A stretch of DNA of 64,000 nt from Adhaeribacter radiodurans (GCF_014075995.1 NZ_CP055153.1:2852001-2916000), one strand, 5' to 3'. Shown: positions 37,939-47,211, numbered from the stretch's first letter. Program-made: numbers and translations. The notes: a model not told the origin generated them from the letters alone.

Positions 37939-38059
37939 CCTTCTAAACTATACTTTTAATTTCAATTTTCTTTAATCTTTTATGGTGCTTGATGGAATAG
38001 CAAAACGTTTGAACAAAGACTACTTACCACTTAAAACCTTTTACCTACCACTTTAATAA

Positions 38060-39022
38060 TTATAAATCGCTTAAAACTTTTTCTACCCAGCCTTTTCCCC
38101 AATCGTCTATTTCCTGTTCGGTCCAGATTGAAGGGAAAAAGATACGCTTCTGAAATTTGGGCGGCAAATATTGCTGCCAATTGGTACCACCGGTAGCGGC
38201 CAGGGTATCTTTCTCATTTTTCAGGTATCTTACCGCTGATTTAAAATGCATTAAAGGCCAGTTTACGTTAACATTGCTATCCAACAATTTTAACTGCCGC
38301 AATAATTTAGGGTTTTCCTGATCGGCTGCGGGTAAACGTTGCACCAACGACCATACATTTCTATCTTTATATTTTAAAGCAAATGCCGAAAGCATATCGG
38401 CGTATTTTTCTTCGAATTGCAGTAAGGTTAAGGTTTTGGTTCCGGAATCTACTTCGGTGGCACCTTCTTTCCAGTAAATACAACCCATCATTTCATCGTG
38501 TCCGGCCGTTAAACCCAAAGCATTGCGCTTTTCTTTATCTATCAAATTCTTTAAATCCGTAGAGCAAATTTCAATCATTCTAAACTGAACCGATTGAAAG
38601 CCACTGGCCGGCATTAACGACATCCGGAACTGCAAAAACTCTTTCGGGTCCATGCCGTCCACCATCACGTCAAATGAATCAATCAGGTTCTCGAAATAGC
38701 GATTTATCCGGGTGATGCGCATAATTAATTCGGGTAAGGCATCGTCGGGCAGGTTTCCAATTTGTTCGTACTCGTTTAAGCAAAGTTTAAAGTACAATTC
38801 GGTAATCTGATGATAGAGAATAAATATCTTTTCGTCCGGAAAAGTAGTGCGGGGAGTTTGTAAACTCAACAACGTATCCAGATGAATGTAATCCCAGTAA
38901 TTTAAAAAATCGGAATGGTACAATCCTTCCAGGTAGGCAGCAAGATCCTGACCCAAGGCCGAATATTTTTCTTCCAGTTTTTTTAGCTGCTCTAATACCT
39001 GTGGCTCCAATGGCATGCTCAT
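38060..39022 (-). CDS. Tryptophan 2,3-dioxygenase family protein
   Basis: 320 residues, mostly helical, soluble. TDO landmarks are YWDYIHLDTLLSLQ, ILYHQITELYFKLCLNEY with the distal-type His71, and the heme-side region LMHFKSAVRYLK with His259 followed by ATGGTNWQQYLPPKFQKRIF. It would be a heme enzyme opening the tryptophan ring to N-formylkynurenine. No other kynurenine-pathway gene is nearby, so a catabolic operon is not indicated. Starts at ATG 39022; ATG 39016 is equally possible. Confidence 0.88.
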   Translation of the reverse strand: MSMPLEPQVLEQLKKLEEKYSALGQDLAAYLEGLYHSDFLNYWDYIHLDTLLSLQTPRTTFPDEKIFILYHQITELYFKLCLNEYEQIGNLPDDALPELIMRITRINRYFENLIDSFDVMVDGMDPKEFLQFRMSLMPASGFQSVQFRMIEICSTDLKNLIDKEKRNALGLTAGHDEMMGCIYWKEGATEVDSGTKTLTLLQFEEKYADMLSAFALKYKDRNVWSLVQRLPAADQENPKLLRQLKLLDSNVNVNWPLMHFKSAVRYLKNEKDTLAATGGTNWQQYLPPKFQKRIFFPSIWTEQEIDDWGKGWVEKVLSDL

Positions 39023-39467
39023 TTAACAAAAGAACAATGGTTAAGGGCGTAAACTTAAAGTTAAATTTTTATACTGTTGCTATCCTAGGGGCAACCTTTA
39101 CAAGTTTATTCGCATCTTAAAAAGTAAAATAAATTTACTTTTTTATCTACTCTTGCCGATAGATTTAGCGATTTGGTTTTTAACTCAGGTAATCCGGATA
39201 CTTTCAACCGTTTTGTGGCTTAAAAATCAATTACCCTACTATTCCTTATCTATAATACTGAAAAAGGTTAGCTGGCAAAAAGCAAAGTAAAGCGCAGGTT
39301 TATTTTAAGTAAGTAACGGTACAAAATTAATTTACTATAATGGATGGCTAGGCTGTTTTTTTTAAAATATTAATGTTTTGTCACTTATAGTTTCAAAAGT
39401 CTAACATCATATATCTTTATACTTTTATCTCCTTACTTCATTCAATTTTAAATATTATTTATAAAAC
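39023..39467. other. Intergenic, nothing recognised
   Basis: About 445 AT-rich bases between divergent genes. No ORF or repeat is seen; the sdaAB promoter lies at its right end. Confidence 0.45.
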
Positions 39468-39497
39468 TTTCTTAATTGAAGCTATTAAGTAAATTTG
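39468..39497 (+). promoter_or_regulatory. Probable promoter for sdaAB
   Basis: TTTC, an 18-nt spacer and an exact -7 box TAAATTTG, 33 bp before the ATG. The -33 box has one mismatch and the spacer is one base shorter than usual. Confidence 0.5.
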
Positions 39498-39530
39498 ACC
39501 TTTTGAATACGAGGCATATATATTCGACAG

Positions 39531-40208
39531 ATGGCCGAAAGAAGTAGTATTTTTGACATGATCGGACCGGTTATGATTGGACCTTCCAGTTCTCACACCG
39601 CCGGCGTGGTACGAATTGCGCGCGCTGCCATCCGGGTATTAGGCGAATCTCCGCAAACTGCCGCCATTACTTTTTATAACTCTTTTGCCCGCACTTACGA
39701 AGGTCACGGCTCCGACCGGGCCATTATTGCCGGCTTACTTGATTTTGCCACCGATGATGTTCACCTGAAAGATGCTTTTACTTACGCGGAAAAAGTTGGT
39801 TTACAATATACTTTCCGCTCGGTAGGAAATGCCTCTACCCTACACCCCAACACTGTAAAACTGGAATTAACCGGCATTACTAACCAGGTAACAGTAGTAG
39901 GAGAAAGCCGCGGTGGTGGGGTAATCAGCATTGTGGAAGTAGATGGATTTGCCTGTGATTTTTCGGCTACCTTGCATACATTAATTATTGATGCCGACGA
40001 CGTAAAAGGCAGCATTGCTTTTATTGGCAGTGTTATCGCTCACGATGATTGTAATATTGCTACCATGAACGTATCGCGGCGCGCCAAAAACGAACTGGCC
40101 CGGCAATTTATTCAAATGGATACCGGATTGAAGCCAATTACCCTCCAATACCTTAGTCAGCTTAGTTGGATTAAAAAAATAACCTACATTCCTAACATCG
40201 ATTTATGA
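39531..40208 (+). CDS. sdaAB: L-serine ammonia-lyase, beta subunit
   Basis: 225 residues. The N-terminal domain has the iron-sulfur serine dehydratase signature MIGPVMIGPSSSHTAGVVRI and GHGSDRAIIAGLLDF; the C-terminal part is an ACT-like domain (IAFIGSVIAHDDCNIATMNV). It supports deamination of serine to pyruvate with the catalytic alpha subunit, which binds the 4Fe-4S cluster. The alpha-subunit gene is not adjacent. The stop overlaps the next gene's ATG by 4 bp (ATGA), so sdaAB and the TolC-like gene are translationally coupled, an odd pairing. Confidence 0.93.
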   Translation: MAERSSIFDMIGPVMIGPSSSHTAGVVRIARAAIRVLGESPQTAAITFYNSFARTYEGHGSDRAIIAGLLDFATDDVHLKDAFTYAEKVGLQYTFRSVGNASTLHPNTVKLELTGITNQVTVVGESRGGGVISIVEVDGFACDFSATLHTLIIDADDVKGSIAFIGSVIAHDDCNIATMNVSRRAKNELARQFIQMDTGLKPITLQYLSQLSWIKKITYIPNIDL

Positions 40209-41677
40209 TGATCAATCCTATTAAAAAAATTATTGTAGCAGCAGTTCTTGTGGCCGGATTAGCTGCGGCTTCTCCCGCGCAAGCGCAGGCACAAACCCAA
40301 AAAACCACCTGGACTTTGCAAGAATGCCTGGATTATGGCTTGCAGAACAATTTACTACTCAAACAATCCGGATTAAACCGCGAACTTGCTTTTATTAATG
40401 CTAAACAAGCCCGCAATAACATTTTACCTACCGTAAATGGCGGTACTTCCTACAGTATAAACTTTGGTTTAAACAACGACCCTACTACCGGGGTTTTAGT
40501 AAATCAGAATACCCGGGCTAATAGTTTTTCGGTTAATTCCAATGTGCCTATTTTTAATGGATTTCAGTTACGGAACACGATTAAACAAAACCAGCTTAAT
40601 TATGAAGCTTCGTTATCGGACCTGGAAAAAACCAAGAATGATGTTATTTTAAATATAATATCACAGTACCTGGAAATTATTTTAAGCGATGAATTATTAC
40701 AAGCGGCTAAATTACAATTAGAAAGCTCGAAGGTACAGGCCGAAAGAACCCAAAAGCTTTTCCAGGCCGGCAGCGTAGCCGAAAGCAATGTATTTGAAAT
40801 AAACTCCCAGATTGCAACCGACGAGGTAAGTATAATTAATGCGCAAAACCGGAGAGATATTGCCGCAGTTAACTTAATGCAGTTATTAGATTTGCAGGAC
40901 TTAAAAGATTTTAAAGTAGTTAAGCCCGATATTAAGGATCCGGATGAAGATGTAATAAACTTTGACGCTACCAACGTCTATGATATAGCTCAGCAGCGCA
41001 TGCCCGAAATTAAAAGTGCCGATATCCGGGCCCAGAGCGCTTTAGCTGGAATTAGAGTATCGCAAGGTGCTTTAATGCCGCAGCTATCTTTAGGTGGTAA
41101 CTTTAGCACCAACTATTTTAATTTAAATAAAATAAGAGTAGTAGATGCCGGTCAGGAGCAAACCTTTGAACAAGTAATTGGGCTGGTAAACCGGGATGTA
41201 AATCAAAAGGTTTATACTATTATGACCCAAAAAGTACCGGTTACAGAAAAATACACTTACCTTACTCAACTACAGGATAACCGGGGTGGTGGGGTATTTT
41301 TAAATTTACAGATTCCCATTTTTAACGGTTTAAGTGCCCGCAACGGCGTGTTAAGGTCGAAAATAAATTATAAAAACGCAGTCTTAAATTCCGAAATTAC
41401 GCGCAATCAGCTGCGGCAAACTATTCAGCAATCGTACGCCGATGCCGTTGCGGCACAAAAACGTTTTATTGCCATGAAAAGACAGTTAGCTGCCTTCCAG
41501 CTAACTTTCCGCAATGCCGAAATCCGGTTCAATAACGGGGTAATGAACACTACCGACTACAACGTAGCCCGCAACAACTTTACCCGCGCCGAATTAGATG
41601 TAATTCAGGCAAAATATGAATACACGTTTCGATTGAAAGTTTTAGATTTTTACCAAAACAAACCCATCACCTTCTAG
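40205..41677 (+). CDS. TolC family outer-membrane efflux protein
   Basis: 490 residues. Signal peptide 1-28 (VLVAGLAAASPAQAQA). Two OEP repeats: WTLQECLDYGLQNNLLLKQS and AQQRMPEIKSADIRAQSALA, with long helical hairpins (LLQAAKLQLESSKVQAERTQ; RGGGVFLNLQIPIFNGLSAR). It forms the trimeric outer-membrane tunnel. 21 bp before an HlyD/MacA-type adaptor, so an export pair; no ABC ATPase/permease follows, which is the usual third gene. Confidence 0.93.
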   Translation: MMINPIKKIIVAAVLVAGLAAASPAQAQAQTQKTTWTLQECLDYGLQNNLLLKQSGLNRELAFINAKQARNNILPTVNGGTSYSINFGLNNDPTTGVLVNQNTRANSFSVNSNVPIFNGFQLRNTIKQNQLNYEASLSDLEKTKNDVILNIISQYLEIILSDELLQAAKLQLESSKVQAERTQKLFQAGSVAESNVFEINSQIATDEVSIINAQNRRDIAAVNLMQLLDLQDLKDFKVVKPDIKDPDEDVINFDATNVYDIAQQRMPEIKSADIRAQSALAGIRVSQGALMPQLSLGGNFSTNYFNLNKIRVVDAGQEQTFEQVIGLVNRDVNQKVYTIMTQKVPVTEKYTYLTQLQDNRGGGVFLNLQIPIFNGLSARNGVLRSKINYKNAVLNSEITRNQLRQTIQQSYADAVAAQKRFIAMKRQLAAFQLTFRNAEIRFNNGVMNTTDYNVARNNFTRAELDVIQAKYEYTFRLKVLDFYQNKPITF

Positions 41678-41698
41678 AGATACTAATCAGCAAAAAAC

Positions 41699-43111
41699 AT
41701 GGCCAAAAGAAATTCAAACCGATTATTGTACATTATTGGCGCCGTTGCCTTGGTATTAATAGTAGGATTAGTAGTTGCTAAAAAACAAGGCTGGATTGGC
41801 AAACCCAACGGGGTAGAGGTAATTGTAGTAAAAGCCAAACGGACAAAAATAGTAGAAAAAGTAAGTGCCTCCGGTAAAGTGCAACCCGAAGTAGAAGTAA
41901 AAATCAGTCCGGATGTTTCGGGTGAAATTACGGAATTGCACGTAAAAGAAGGCGATTCGGTGGTAAAAGGCCAGTTGCTATTGCGCATCCGGGCCGATAA
42001 TTACCAGTCGATGGTAGAAGCCCAGCGGGCGCGGGTTAACACCGAACGGGCTAACTTAGCTCAGGCCAAAGCCCAGTTATCGCAGTTAATTGCCAGTAGC
42101 TCCAACATCCGGTTAACGCACCAGCGCAATACCGAGCTTTTTAAGCAAAAAGTAATTTCCCAATCGGAATTTGACCAGAGCAAAGCGCAGTACGATGCCA
42201 GTATACAGGAAATAGAATCGGCCCGGCAACGGGTACGGGCCTCGGAGTTTAATTTAAAGAGTTCTCAGGCCAGCCTGAATGATGCCAACGAAAATTTGCG
42301 TAAAACCACAATTTACGCGCCCGTAAGTGGCACTGTATCGAAACTGGCAGTAGAACGCGGCGAACGGGTAGTAGGAACTTCGCAAATGGCTGGTACCGAA
42401 ATGCTCCGGATTGCTAACTTAAACTCTATGGAAGTACGGGTAAACGTTAACGAAAACGATATTATCCGGGTAGGACTCGGCGACTCGGCCATTGTAGAAG
42501 TAGATTCTTACTCAAACGACGACACTAAATTCCGGGGAGTAGTAACGGCCATTGCCAATACCGCTAAAGATGCTACTACCTTAGAGGCTGTAACCGAGTT
42601 TGAAGTACGTATTCGCTTGCTCAGCGATTCTTATCATAATTTAAAAAAGAAAAATTCTACTCCTTTCCGGCCAGGCATGACAGCTTCGGTGGATATTATT
42701 ACCGAACAAAAAGAAAACGTTTTATCGGTACCGTTAGCAGCCGTAACTACCCGCACCGAAGGAGATAACGAAGGAAATAAAAACCCCGGTAATTCTAACC
42801 AGGGAAATAATAACCCGGACAATGCTAACGGGGATAACAATGCCAATACCAAACCCGCCCCGGCCGAAAACCTGAAAGAGGTAATTTTTGTGCAGGAAAA
42901 CGGCAAAGCTAAAATGGTGGAGGTAAAAACCGGTATTAGCGATTTTGATAATATTGAAATTACCAGCGGCTTAAAACCAGGTCAGGAAGTTATTTCAGGG
43001 CCTTTTAGGGCAGTAACCAAGCAACTCAAGAATGGTACCGCAGTTATTATAAAAGACGAAAAAACGTTAAACAAAGCAGGCGGCGACGAAAAAGAAGAAG
43101 GGAATACGTGA
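41699..43111 (+). CDS. HlyD/MacA-type periplasmic adaptor
   Basis: 470 residues. One N-terminal membrane segment (residues 8-27). Lipoyl and coiled-coil halves: EVEVKISPDVSGEITELHVK, a long hairpin to about residue 200 and IYAPVSGTVSKLAVERGERV; then beta-barrel and membrane-proximal domains (VLSVPLAAVTTR). An Asn/Gly-rich linker (GNKNPGNSNQGNNNPDNANG) interrupts the C-terminal part near residue 365. It acts with the upstream TolC-like channel; the missing MacB-like transporter must be elsewhere if the system is complete. Confidence 0.92.
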   Translation: MAKRNSNRLLYIIGAVALVLIVGLVVAKKQGWIGKPNGVEVIVVKAKRTKIVEKVSASGKVQPEVEVKISPDVSGEITELHVKEGDSVVKGQLLLRIRADNYQSMVEAQRARVNTERANLAQAKAQLSQLIASSSNIRLTHQRNTELFKQKVISQSEFDQSKAQYDASIQEIESARQRVRASEFNLKSSQASLNDANENLRKTTIYAPVSGTVSKLAVERGERVVGTSQMAGTEMLRIANLNSMEVRVNVNENDIIRVGLGDSAIVEVDSYSNDDTKFRGVVTAIANTAKDATTLEAVTEFEVRIRLLSDSYHNLKKKNSTPFRPGMTASVDIITEQKENVLSVPLAAVTTRTEGDNEGNKNPGNSNQGNNNPDNANGDNNANTKPAPAENLKEVIFVQENGKAKMVEVKTGISDFDNIEITSGLKPGQEVISGPFRAVTKQLKNGTAVIIKDEKTLNKAGGDEKEEGNT

Positions 43112-43293
43112 TGAATAGCGGCTGTTAATTAGTGGAGCATCCTCTTTACATAAGTAAGACAGATTTAGTAAATTGTAAATAGCTGTGTTTATACTCGAGT
43201 AGTACCCGAGTAGTCTTTACGTTTATATCCGCGTGTATAGTGCAGATAAGCGGAGTTACTCCGTATACCTGGTAGTTATGTAGTATTTGAATC

Positions 43294-43809
43294 ATGAAAG
43301 AAGTAGACTTCAAAGAGAACATAAACTGTATCAAAGAAACCGCCCCAGGTAGTTATAGGATAGTGCTTGACTTTGCTACTACAGGAATTCTCAAGTACTT
43401 AATTCGGGATAGCCATAAGTATGTTTGGGTACATAACCATACAACAGGAAGTGGATTTCAATGGCAGAAGTTTAATCTACCAATTAAAGAAGAAGTGCAG
43501 AATCTAAATGTTCTTGCCAAAGGACTGAAGTTTGACTTCATTCTGCCGACCGAAGAATTTAAGCCCTTAATGCCTGGTTGGAAAGGTGGAATTGAATTCA
43601 TACAGTTAAACCAGCTGTCGCCAGCTTACTTAGACTTGGATAATATCAAAGGAAACAGAAGGTATGAATTGCTGAAAAGTGAGTGTGACTATCTTTTTGA
43701 AGTGGTCATTCCATCGGCTACTGATTACGGAACATTGGTAAGTCCAGACAGGGATTATCTTCAGTCGTTACTTGATAATCCAGAAATCGGCTGGGACAAC
43801 CTGCCATAG
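43294..43809 (+). CDS. Unknown 171-residue protein (cassette-like)
   Basis: A soluble protein with no recognised domain and no signal peptide. It is rich in aromatic residues and turns (YVWVHNHTTGSGFQWQKF; LMPGWKGGIEFIQ), with a beta-rich first half. It is followed after 16 bp by an imperfect palindrome bounded by AAC and GTT, an arrangement like an integron gene cassette. The preceding 180 bp contains short direct (CGAGTAGT twice) and inverted repeats. No function can be proposed. Confidence 0.6.
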   Translation: MKEVDFKENINCIKETAPGSYRIVLDFATTGILKYLIRDSHKYVWVHNHTTGSGFQWQKFNLPIKEEVQNLNVLAKGLKFDFILPTEEFKPLMPGWKGGIEFIQLNQLSPAYLDLDNIKGNRRYELLKSECDYLFEVVIPSATDYGTLVSPDRDYLQSLLDNPEIGWDNLP

Positions 43810-43825
43810 ATGAAAAACACTACAT

Positions 43826-43883
43826 AACCCAGCACATAAGCCAAGCTTCGGCTATACCTTGCTCGCCTTATGTACAAGCCGTT
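43826..43883 (+). repeat. attC-like palindrome 1
   Basis: AAC (43826) pairs with GTT (43883), GC with GC, and ACATAAG (43834-43840) with CTTATGT (43867-43873); the loop is 26 nt. The 58-nt size, AAC...GTT ends and asymmetric spacer are the plan of an integron attC site. It shares CAAGCCGTT with site 2. No integrase is in view. Confidence 0.45.
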
Positions 43884-43896
43884 GGCAGCATTAAGA

Positions 43897-44385
43897 ATGA
43901 TAGAGAAAATAGAAAGTTCTTATACTAAGCCGTGGATTTTTGAAAATGGTGGTGAACAGATGTTTTCACCTGACCGGCAATATAGAATGGAATATGGTAC
44001 TTTAATTGAAATTGTCCAAGGTAGCCCACTAGCAGGGAAATGTTACTTAGTTGATAATTCTTGCGGAAAGCATTTAATAAATGACCTGTGTGGCGGGCCT
44101 CCTATTTGGAATGCAGAAGGAAACAAAGTAGCCATACCAGTTTGGAAACGAACATTACTAATAGGAACTATTCAAAAAATCTTGATAATTGATATAGATA
44201 ATCAGGAGTGTATCTTATTCAAAAAGAAATTTAGAGAAATTGACTTCAAATCCTTTAATAAAAACATCATATATGGCATTGATAGTCCGGTTCACAAAAT
44301 CGATGAAATTCATTTTGACCTGAATAAAGAAGAAGTTCAAGAAAGGAATAAAATTAAAAATTACTTAAACCAACAAAACCTATAG
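43897..44385 (+). CDS. Unknown 162-residue protein (cassette-like)
   Basis: I chose ATG 43897, 13 bp after the GTT of the preceding palindrome; the earlier in-frame ATG at 43870 lies inside the palindrome stem and is unlikely. Soluble, no signal peptide, no recognised family. Features are PWIFENGGEQMFSPDRQYRM, KCYLVDNSCGKHLINDLCGG and PPIWNAEGNKVAIPVWKR, a beta-rich pattern. The stop codon falls in the left arm of the second palindrome. Size, spacing and flanking sites fit a gene cassette. Confidence 0.6.
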   Translation: MIEKIESSYTKPWIFENGGEQMFSPDRQYRMEYGTLIEIVQGSPLAGKCYLVDNSCGKHLINDLCGGPPIWNAEGNKVAIPVWKRTLLIGTIQKILIIDIDNQECILFKKKFREIDFKSFNKNIIYGIDSPVHKIDEIHFDLNKEEVQERNKIKNYLNQQNL

Positions 44386-44415
44386 CGCACTAAAACACGC
44401 CATAGCCAAGCCGTT
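44377..44415 (+). repeat. attC-like palindrome 2
   Basis: CTATAGCG (44380-44387) pairs at seven of eight positions with CGCCATAG (44398-44405), flanked by AAC and GTT with a 7-nt bulge ending in the CAAGCCGTT core shared with site 1 (532 bp apart). At 39 nt it is shorter than typical attC sites. Confidence 0.4.
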
Positions 44416-44450
44416 ATGCGTAACTTATTATCACCCATTCATAAATTAAT

Positions 44451-45683
44451 ATGAGAAAATATCTTTCCTGTCTCTTATTGATCCTTGTATCCTATGCATG
44501 CAATGCCCAACTAGAAAACAAAATTATTCTGGGCACCATCGACAGCATTGACTCCAAAATCCTGCAGGAAAAAAGGAAGATTTGGGTGTATGTCCCTAAC
44601 TCCGCTTCCGGCGGATTGTACGCCCAAGCAAAGTACCCTGTTGTTTACCTCTTGGATGGTGATGCTCATTTCTACTCGGTAGTTGGTATGGTCCAGCAAC
44701 TCAGTTCTGTCAACGGCAACATGATTTGCCCGGAAATGATTGTCGTGGGCATTCCCAATACTGATAGAACCCGCGACTTAACACCTTCGCATGTTGACAT
44801 TGATCCGTTAATGAACGACAGCAATGCCGTTAGAACCTCGGGCGGAGGCGAACAGTTTGCTTCTTTCCTGGAAAAGGAATTGATGCCCTACATTGAGAAA
44901 ACCTACTCAACTTTACCTTACCGTACGTTGATCGGTCACTCCCTTGGTGGGTTAACCGTTACAAACCTATTTTTAAATCACAAAGATCTATTTAATGCCT
45001 ACATAGCAATTGACCCCAGCATGTGGTGGGACAACCAGAAACTGCTTTCAAAAGCTGGTGGTCTGCTCGCCCAGCAGGACTACAAAGGCAAAAAGCTCTT
45101 TTTAGGAATTGCTAATACCATGAAACCGGGAATGGACACTGTAAAAGTCAAACGAGATACCACAATCCCAACCAAGCATATTCGTTCCATTCTGACCCTG
45201 AATAAGCTGGTACAGAAAAATAAACGGAACGGTTTGACTTATGGCTACAAGTATTACAAGGGCGACTCACATGGATCTGTACCCTTAATTGCTACCTATG
45301 ATGCGTTACACTTCATATTTAAGTTTTATGATTTTCGGTTCAAAGATGAAGACTACTTAAAATTCTCCAAAAACACCATTACTAAAGTCGAAGATCATTA
45401 TAAAGAAGTATCTAAGCAGTTTGGCTTTACGGTTCCGGTACCGGAAATGATGATAAATCAACTGGGTTATATGGCCCTGTCTCAAAAGAAAATGGAGGAA
45501 GCAGAATACCTGTTCCAATCAAATGTCCGCAACTATCCGGTAAGTTTTAATGTGCATGATTCACTCGGAGACTTTTATGCTGCCAAGGGTGAAAAAGCAA
45601 GAGTAATCGAAAATTATCAAAAAGCCTTGACTATCAAAAAATTCAATGAAACTAGAAGTAAATTAGAGAAACTGTTAAAATAA
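44451..45683 (+). CDS. Secreted esterase (PF00756 type) with TPR tail
   Basis: 410 residues. Signal peptide to about residue 19 with a possible lipobox (SYAC). The esterase domain (about 25-320) is of the enterochelin-esterase/Esterase D class: KIWVYVPN, YPVVYLLDGDAHF, nucleophile elbow GHSLGG with Ser164, and a His candidate in KGDSHGSVPL. The C-terminal 70 residues resemble a TPR (GYMALSQKKMEEAEYLFQSN; LGDFYAAKGEKARVIENYQK). It follows the cassette-like genes and directly abuts an AraC pseudogene. Substrate unknown. Confidence 0.88.
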   Translation: MRKYLSCLLLILVSYACNAQLENKIILGTIDSIDSKILQEKRKIWVYVPNSASGGLYAQAKYPVVYLLDGDAHFYSVVGMVQQLSSVNGNMICPEMIVVGIPNTDRTRDLTPSHVDIDPLMNDSNAVRTSGGGEQFASFLEKELMPYIEKTYSTLPYRTLIGHSLGGLTVTNLFLNHKDLFNAYIAIDPSMWWDNQKLLSKAGGLLAQQDYKGKKLFLGIANTMKPGMDTVKVKRDTTIPTKHIRSILTLNKLVQKNKRNGLTYGYKYYKGDSHGSVPLIATYDALHFIFKFYDFRFKDEDYLKFSKNTITKVEDHYKEVSKQFGFTVPVPEMMINQLGYMALSQKKMEEAEYLFQSNVRNYPVSFNVHDSLGDFYAAKGEKARVIENYQKALTIKKFNETRSKLEKLLK

Positions 45684-46151
45684 TTGAAGCCGAATTGGAG
45701 GGTAAGAATAGATGATTTTAGCCAGGTTTTAATTATTATAAAAGTTGAATTATTAATAAATTACAGTAACAGGGTTTCCAAACGTCAATTTATTAAACAG
45801 GAAATAAGAAACCATGACTTATTAGAAAAGACAGATAAATTTTTCGATGATTATTTTAACAACGAGAAATCATCCATTTAAGGTTTGCCAACCGTTCAAT
45901 ATTTAGCTAAGCTCGTAAATTTATCGCCCAGCCATTTAAGTGATATGTAACGTTCTTTGTCTGGCCAGAATGCCCAACAGCATATTTATAATAAACTTAT
46001 AGATAGAGTTAAAATAATATTGTTAACTTCCGAATTTGCTGAAAGTGAAATTACCTATGAACTGGGTTTTGAACATTCGCAATTGTTTAACAAGTTGTTC
46101 AAGGCAAAAATAAACTTGACTCACTTAGAATTCAGACAATCCTTTAACTAA
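45676..46151 (+). pseudogene. AraC regulator pseudogene, C-terminal half
   Basis: From RIDDFSQ onward the frame is colinear, with no gaps, with the C-terminal ~150 residues of the AraC regulator at 1843 (shared blocks GLPTVQ, HLSDM/YLSDM, SGQNAQQHI, YELGFEH, FNKLFKAK/FSKLFKLK, EFRQSFN/DFRRSFN). Two in-frame TAA codons replace a residue before GLPTVQ (45879-45881) and the Leu after LSDM (about 45948). A frameshift near 45700 separates a short upstream match (EAELEG), and the N-terminal effector half is missing. It abuts the esterase gene. Confidence 0.85.
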
Positions 46152-46434
46152 TAAAAAGCAATCATATAAATACCACCATCCCTAGCAGCAGATTTAGTAA
46201 ATAGGACGGTGCGGTGCTCCGCAAACCCGTTTAGGGATATTTAAATTTGCTTCTCGCCTCCACATTTGTTGTGAAAGTCGTCACCTTCGCCAAGCTGCAA
46301 ACTGCTAGCAGCAATTTCTTTCCGTCAGTAAATAGAAACAATGAAAATTTAAATTGTTATTTACTTTTTATTAACCAACCATCGGGAATACAGTCAGCAT
46401 TATATGGAATTTCATTTACTAAGCCTTTAAAATT

Positions 46435-47001
46435 ATGAAACGAAATAAATTTCTTGCAGCACTACTTGCTTTGGCAACCGTGCCCTATTATGGATTTTCA
46501 CAACTTCAGAAAAAGCTAACAAGAAATGATAAAGGTTTTAAGATTTCGGCTGGTGAAGGAAGAATTCATGGGCATATTAAATTAAAAGGTGTAAACTCAA
46601 ACATTCTTGATGTTAAAATATCAGGAAGTGATACCAATAATGACCTGGCCTTATTTGAACAAACCTCTCTCTCACAAGGCAAGGGAACGCCTCTACATAT
46701 TCATCATTTCCAGGACGAAATATTTTATGTTATAGAAAGCTCCTATAAATTTCAGGTTGGGAGCAACCAGTATGATTTAACTATGGGCGATAGCATATTT
46801 TTACCACGAAAAGTTGCTCATGCCTGGACACAAGTATCGGAAAAGGGAAAAATGAGTGTAATATTGCAACCCGCTGGGAGATTAGAAAATTTCTTTGTTA
46901 CTATGGCTGCTTTAAACCATGAACCAAGTCAACAGGAAATAGCCAAGATTTTTGCAGATAATGAAATGCAGGTAGTGGGACCTCCTATGAAACTAAATTA
47001 A
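46435..47001 (+). CDS. Exported cupin-domain protein
   Basis: 188 residues. Signal peptide about 1-22 (LLALATVPYYGFSQ). A single cupin domain (about 70-150) with motif 1 PLHIHHFQDEIFYV (His88, His90, Glu95) and motif 2 GDSIFLPRKVAHAWTQ (His129), the usual metal-binding set. A periplasmic cupin; it may be an enzyme or a small-molecule binder. It follows the AraC pseudogene by 283 bp, so it may be a remnant neighbour of that regulon. Confidence 0.85.
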   Translation: MKRNKFLAALLALATVPYYGFSQLQKKLTRNDKGFKISAGEGRIHGHIKLKGVNSNILDVKISGSDTNNDLALFEQTSLSQGKGTPLHIHHFQDEIFYVIESSYKFQVGSNQYDLTMGDSIFLPRKVAHAWTQVSEKGKMSVILQPAGRLENFFVTMAALNHEPSQQEIAKIFADNEMQVVGPPMKLN

Positions 47002-47211
47002 TCTCATTGAACAACTTTACCTACTAGCAGTTTTATAAAATTGTAATTTAAATTTATGGGTTGGTTCTGAAATTATTAAACCTGGTCAGCTATTATCGCA
47101 ACTTACATTAATAAAAGCCTTAACCGGCTTAAAGGAATAAAATTGAATTAAAACCGTTAAAAGTTTAAAGGTGTTTTAACAAATAAATACCTCATTAGAA
47201 TAATTAAACAT

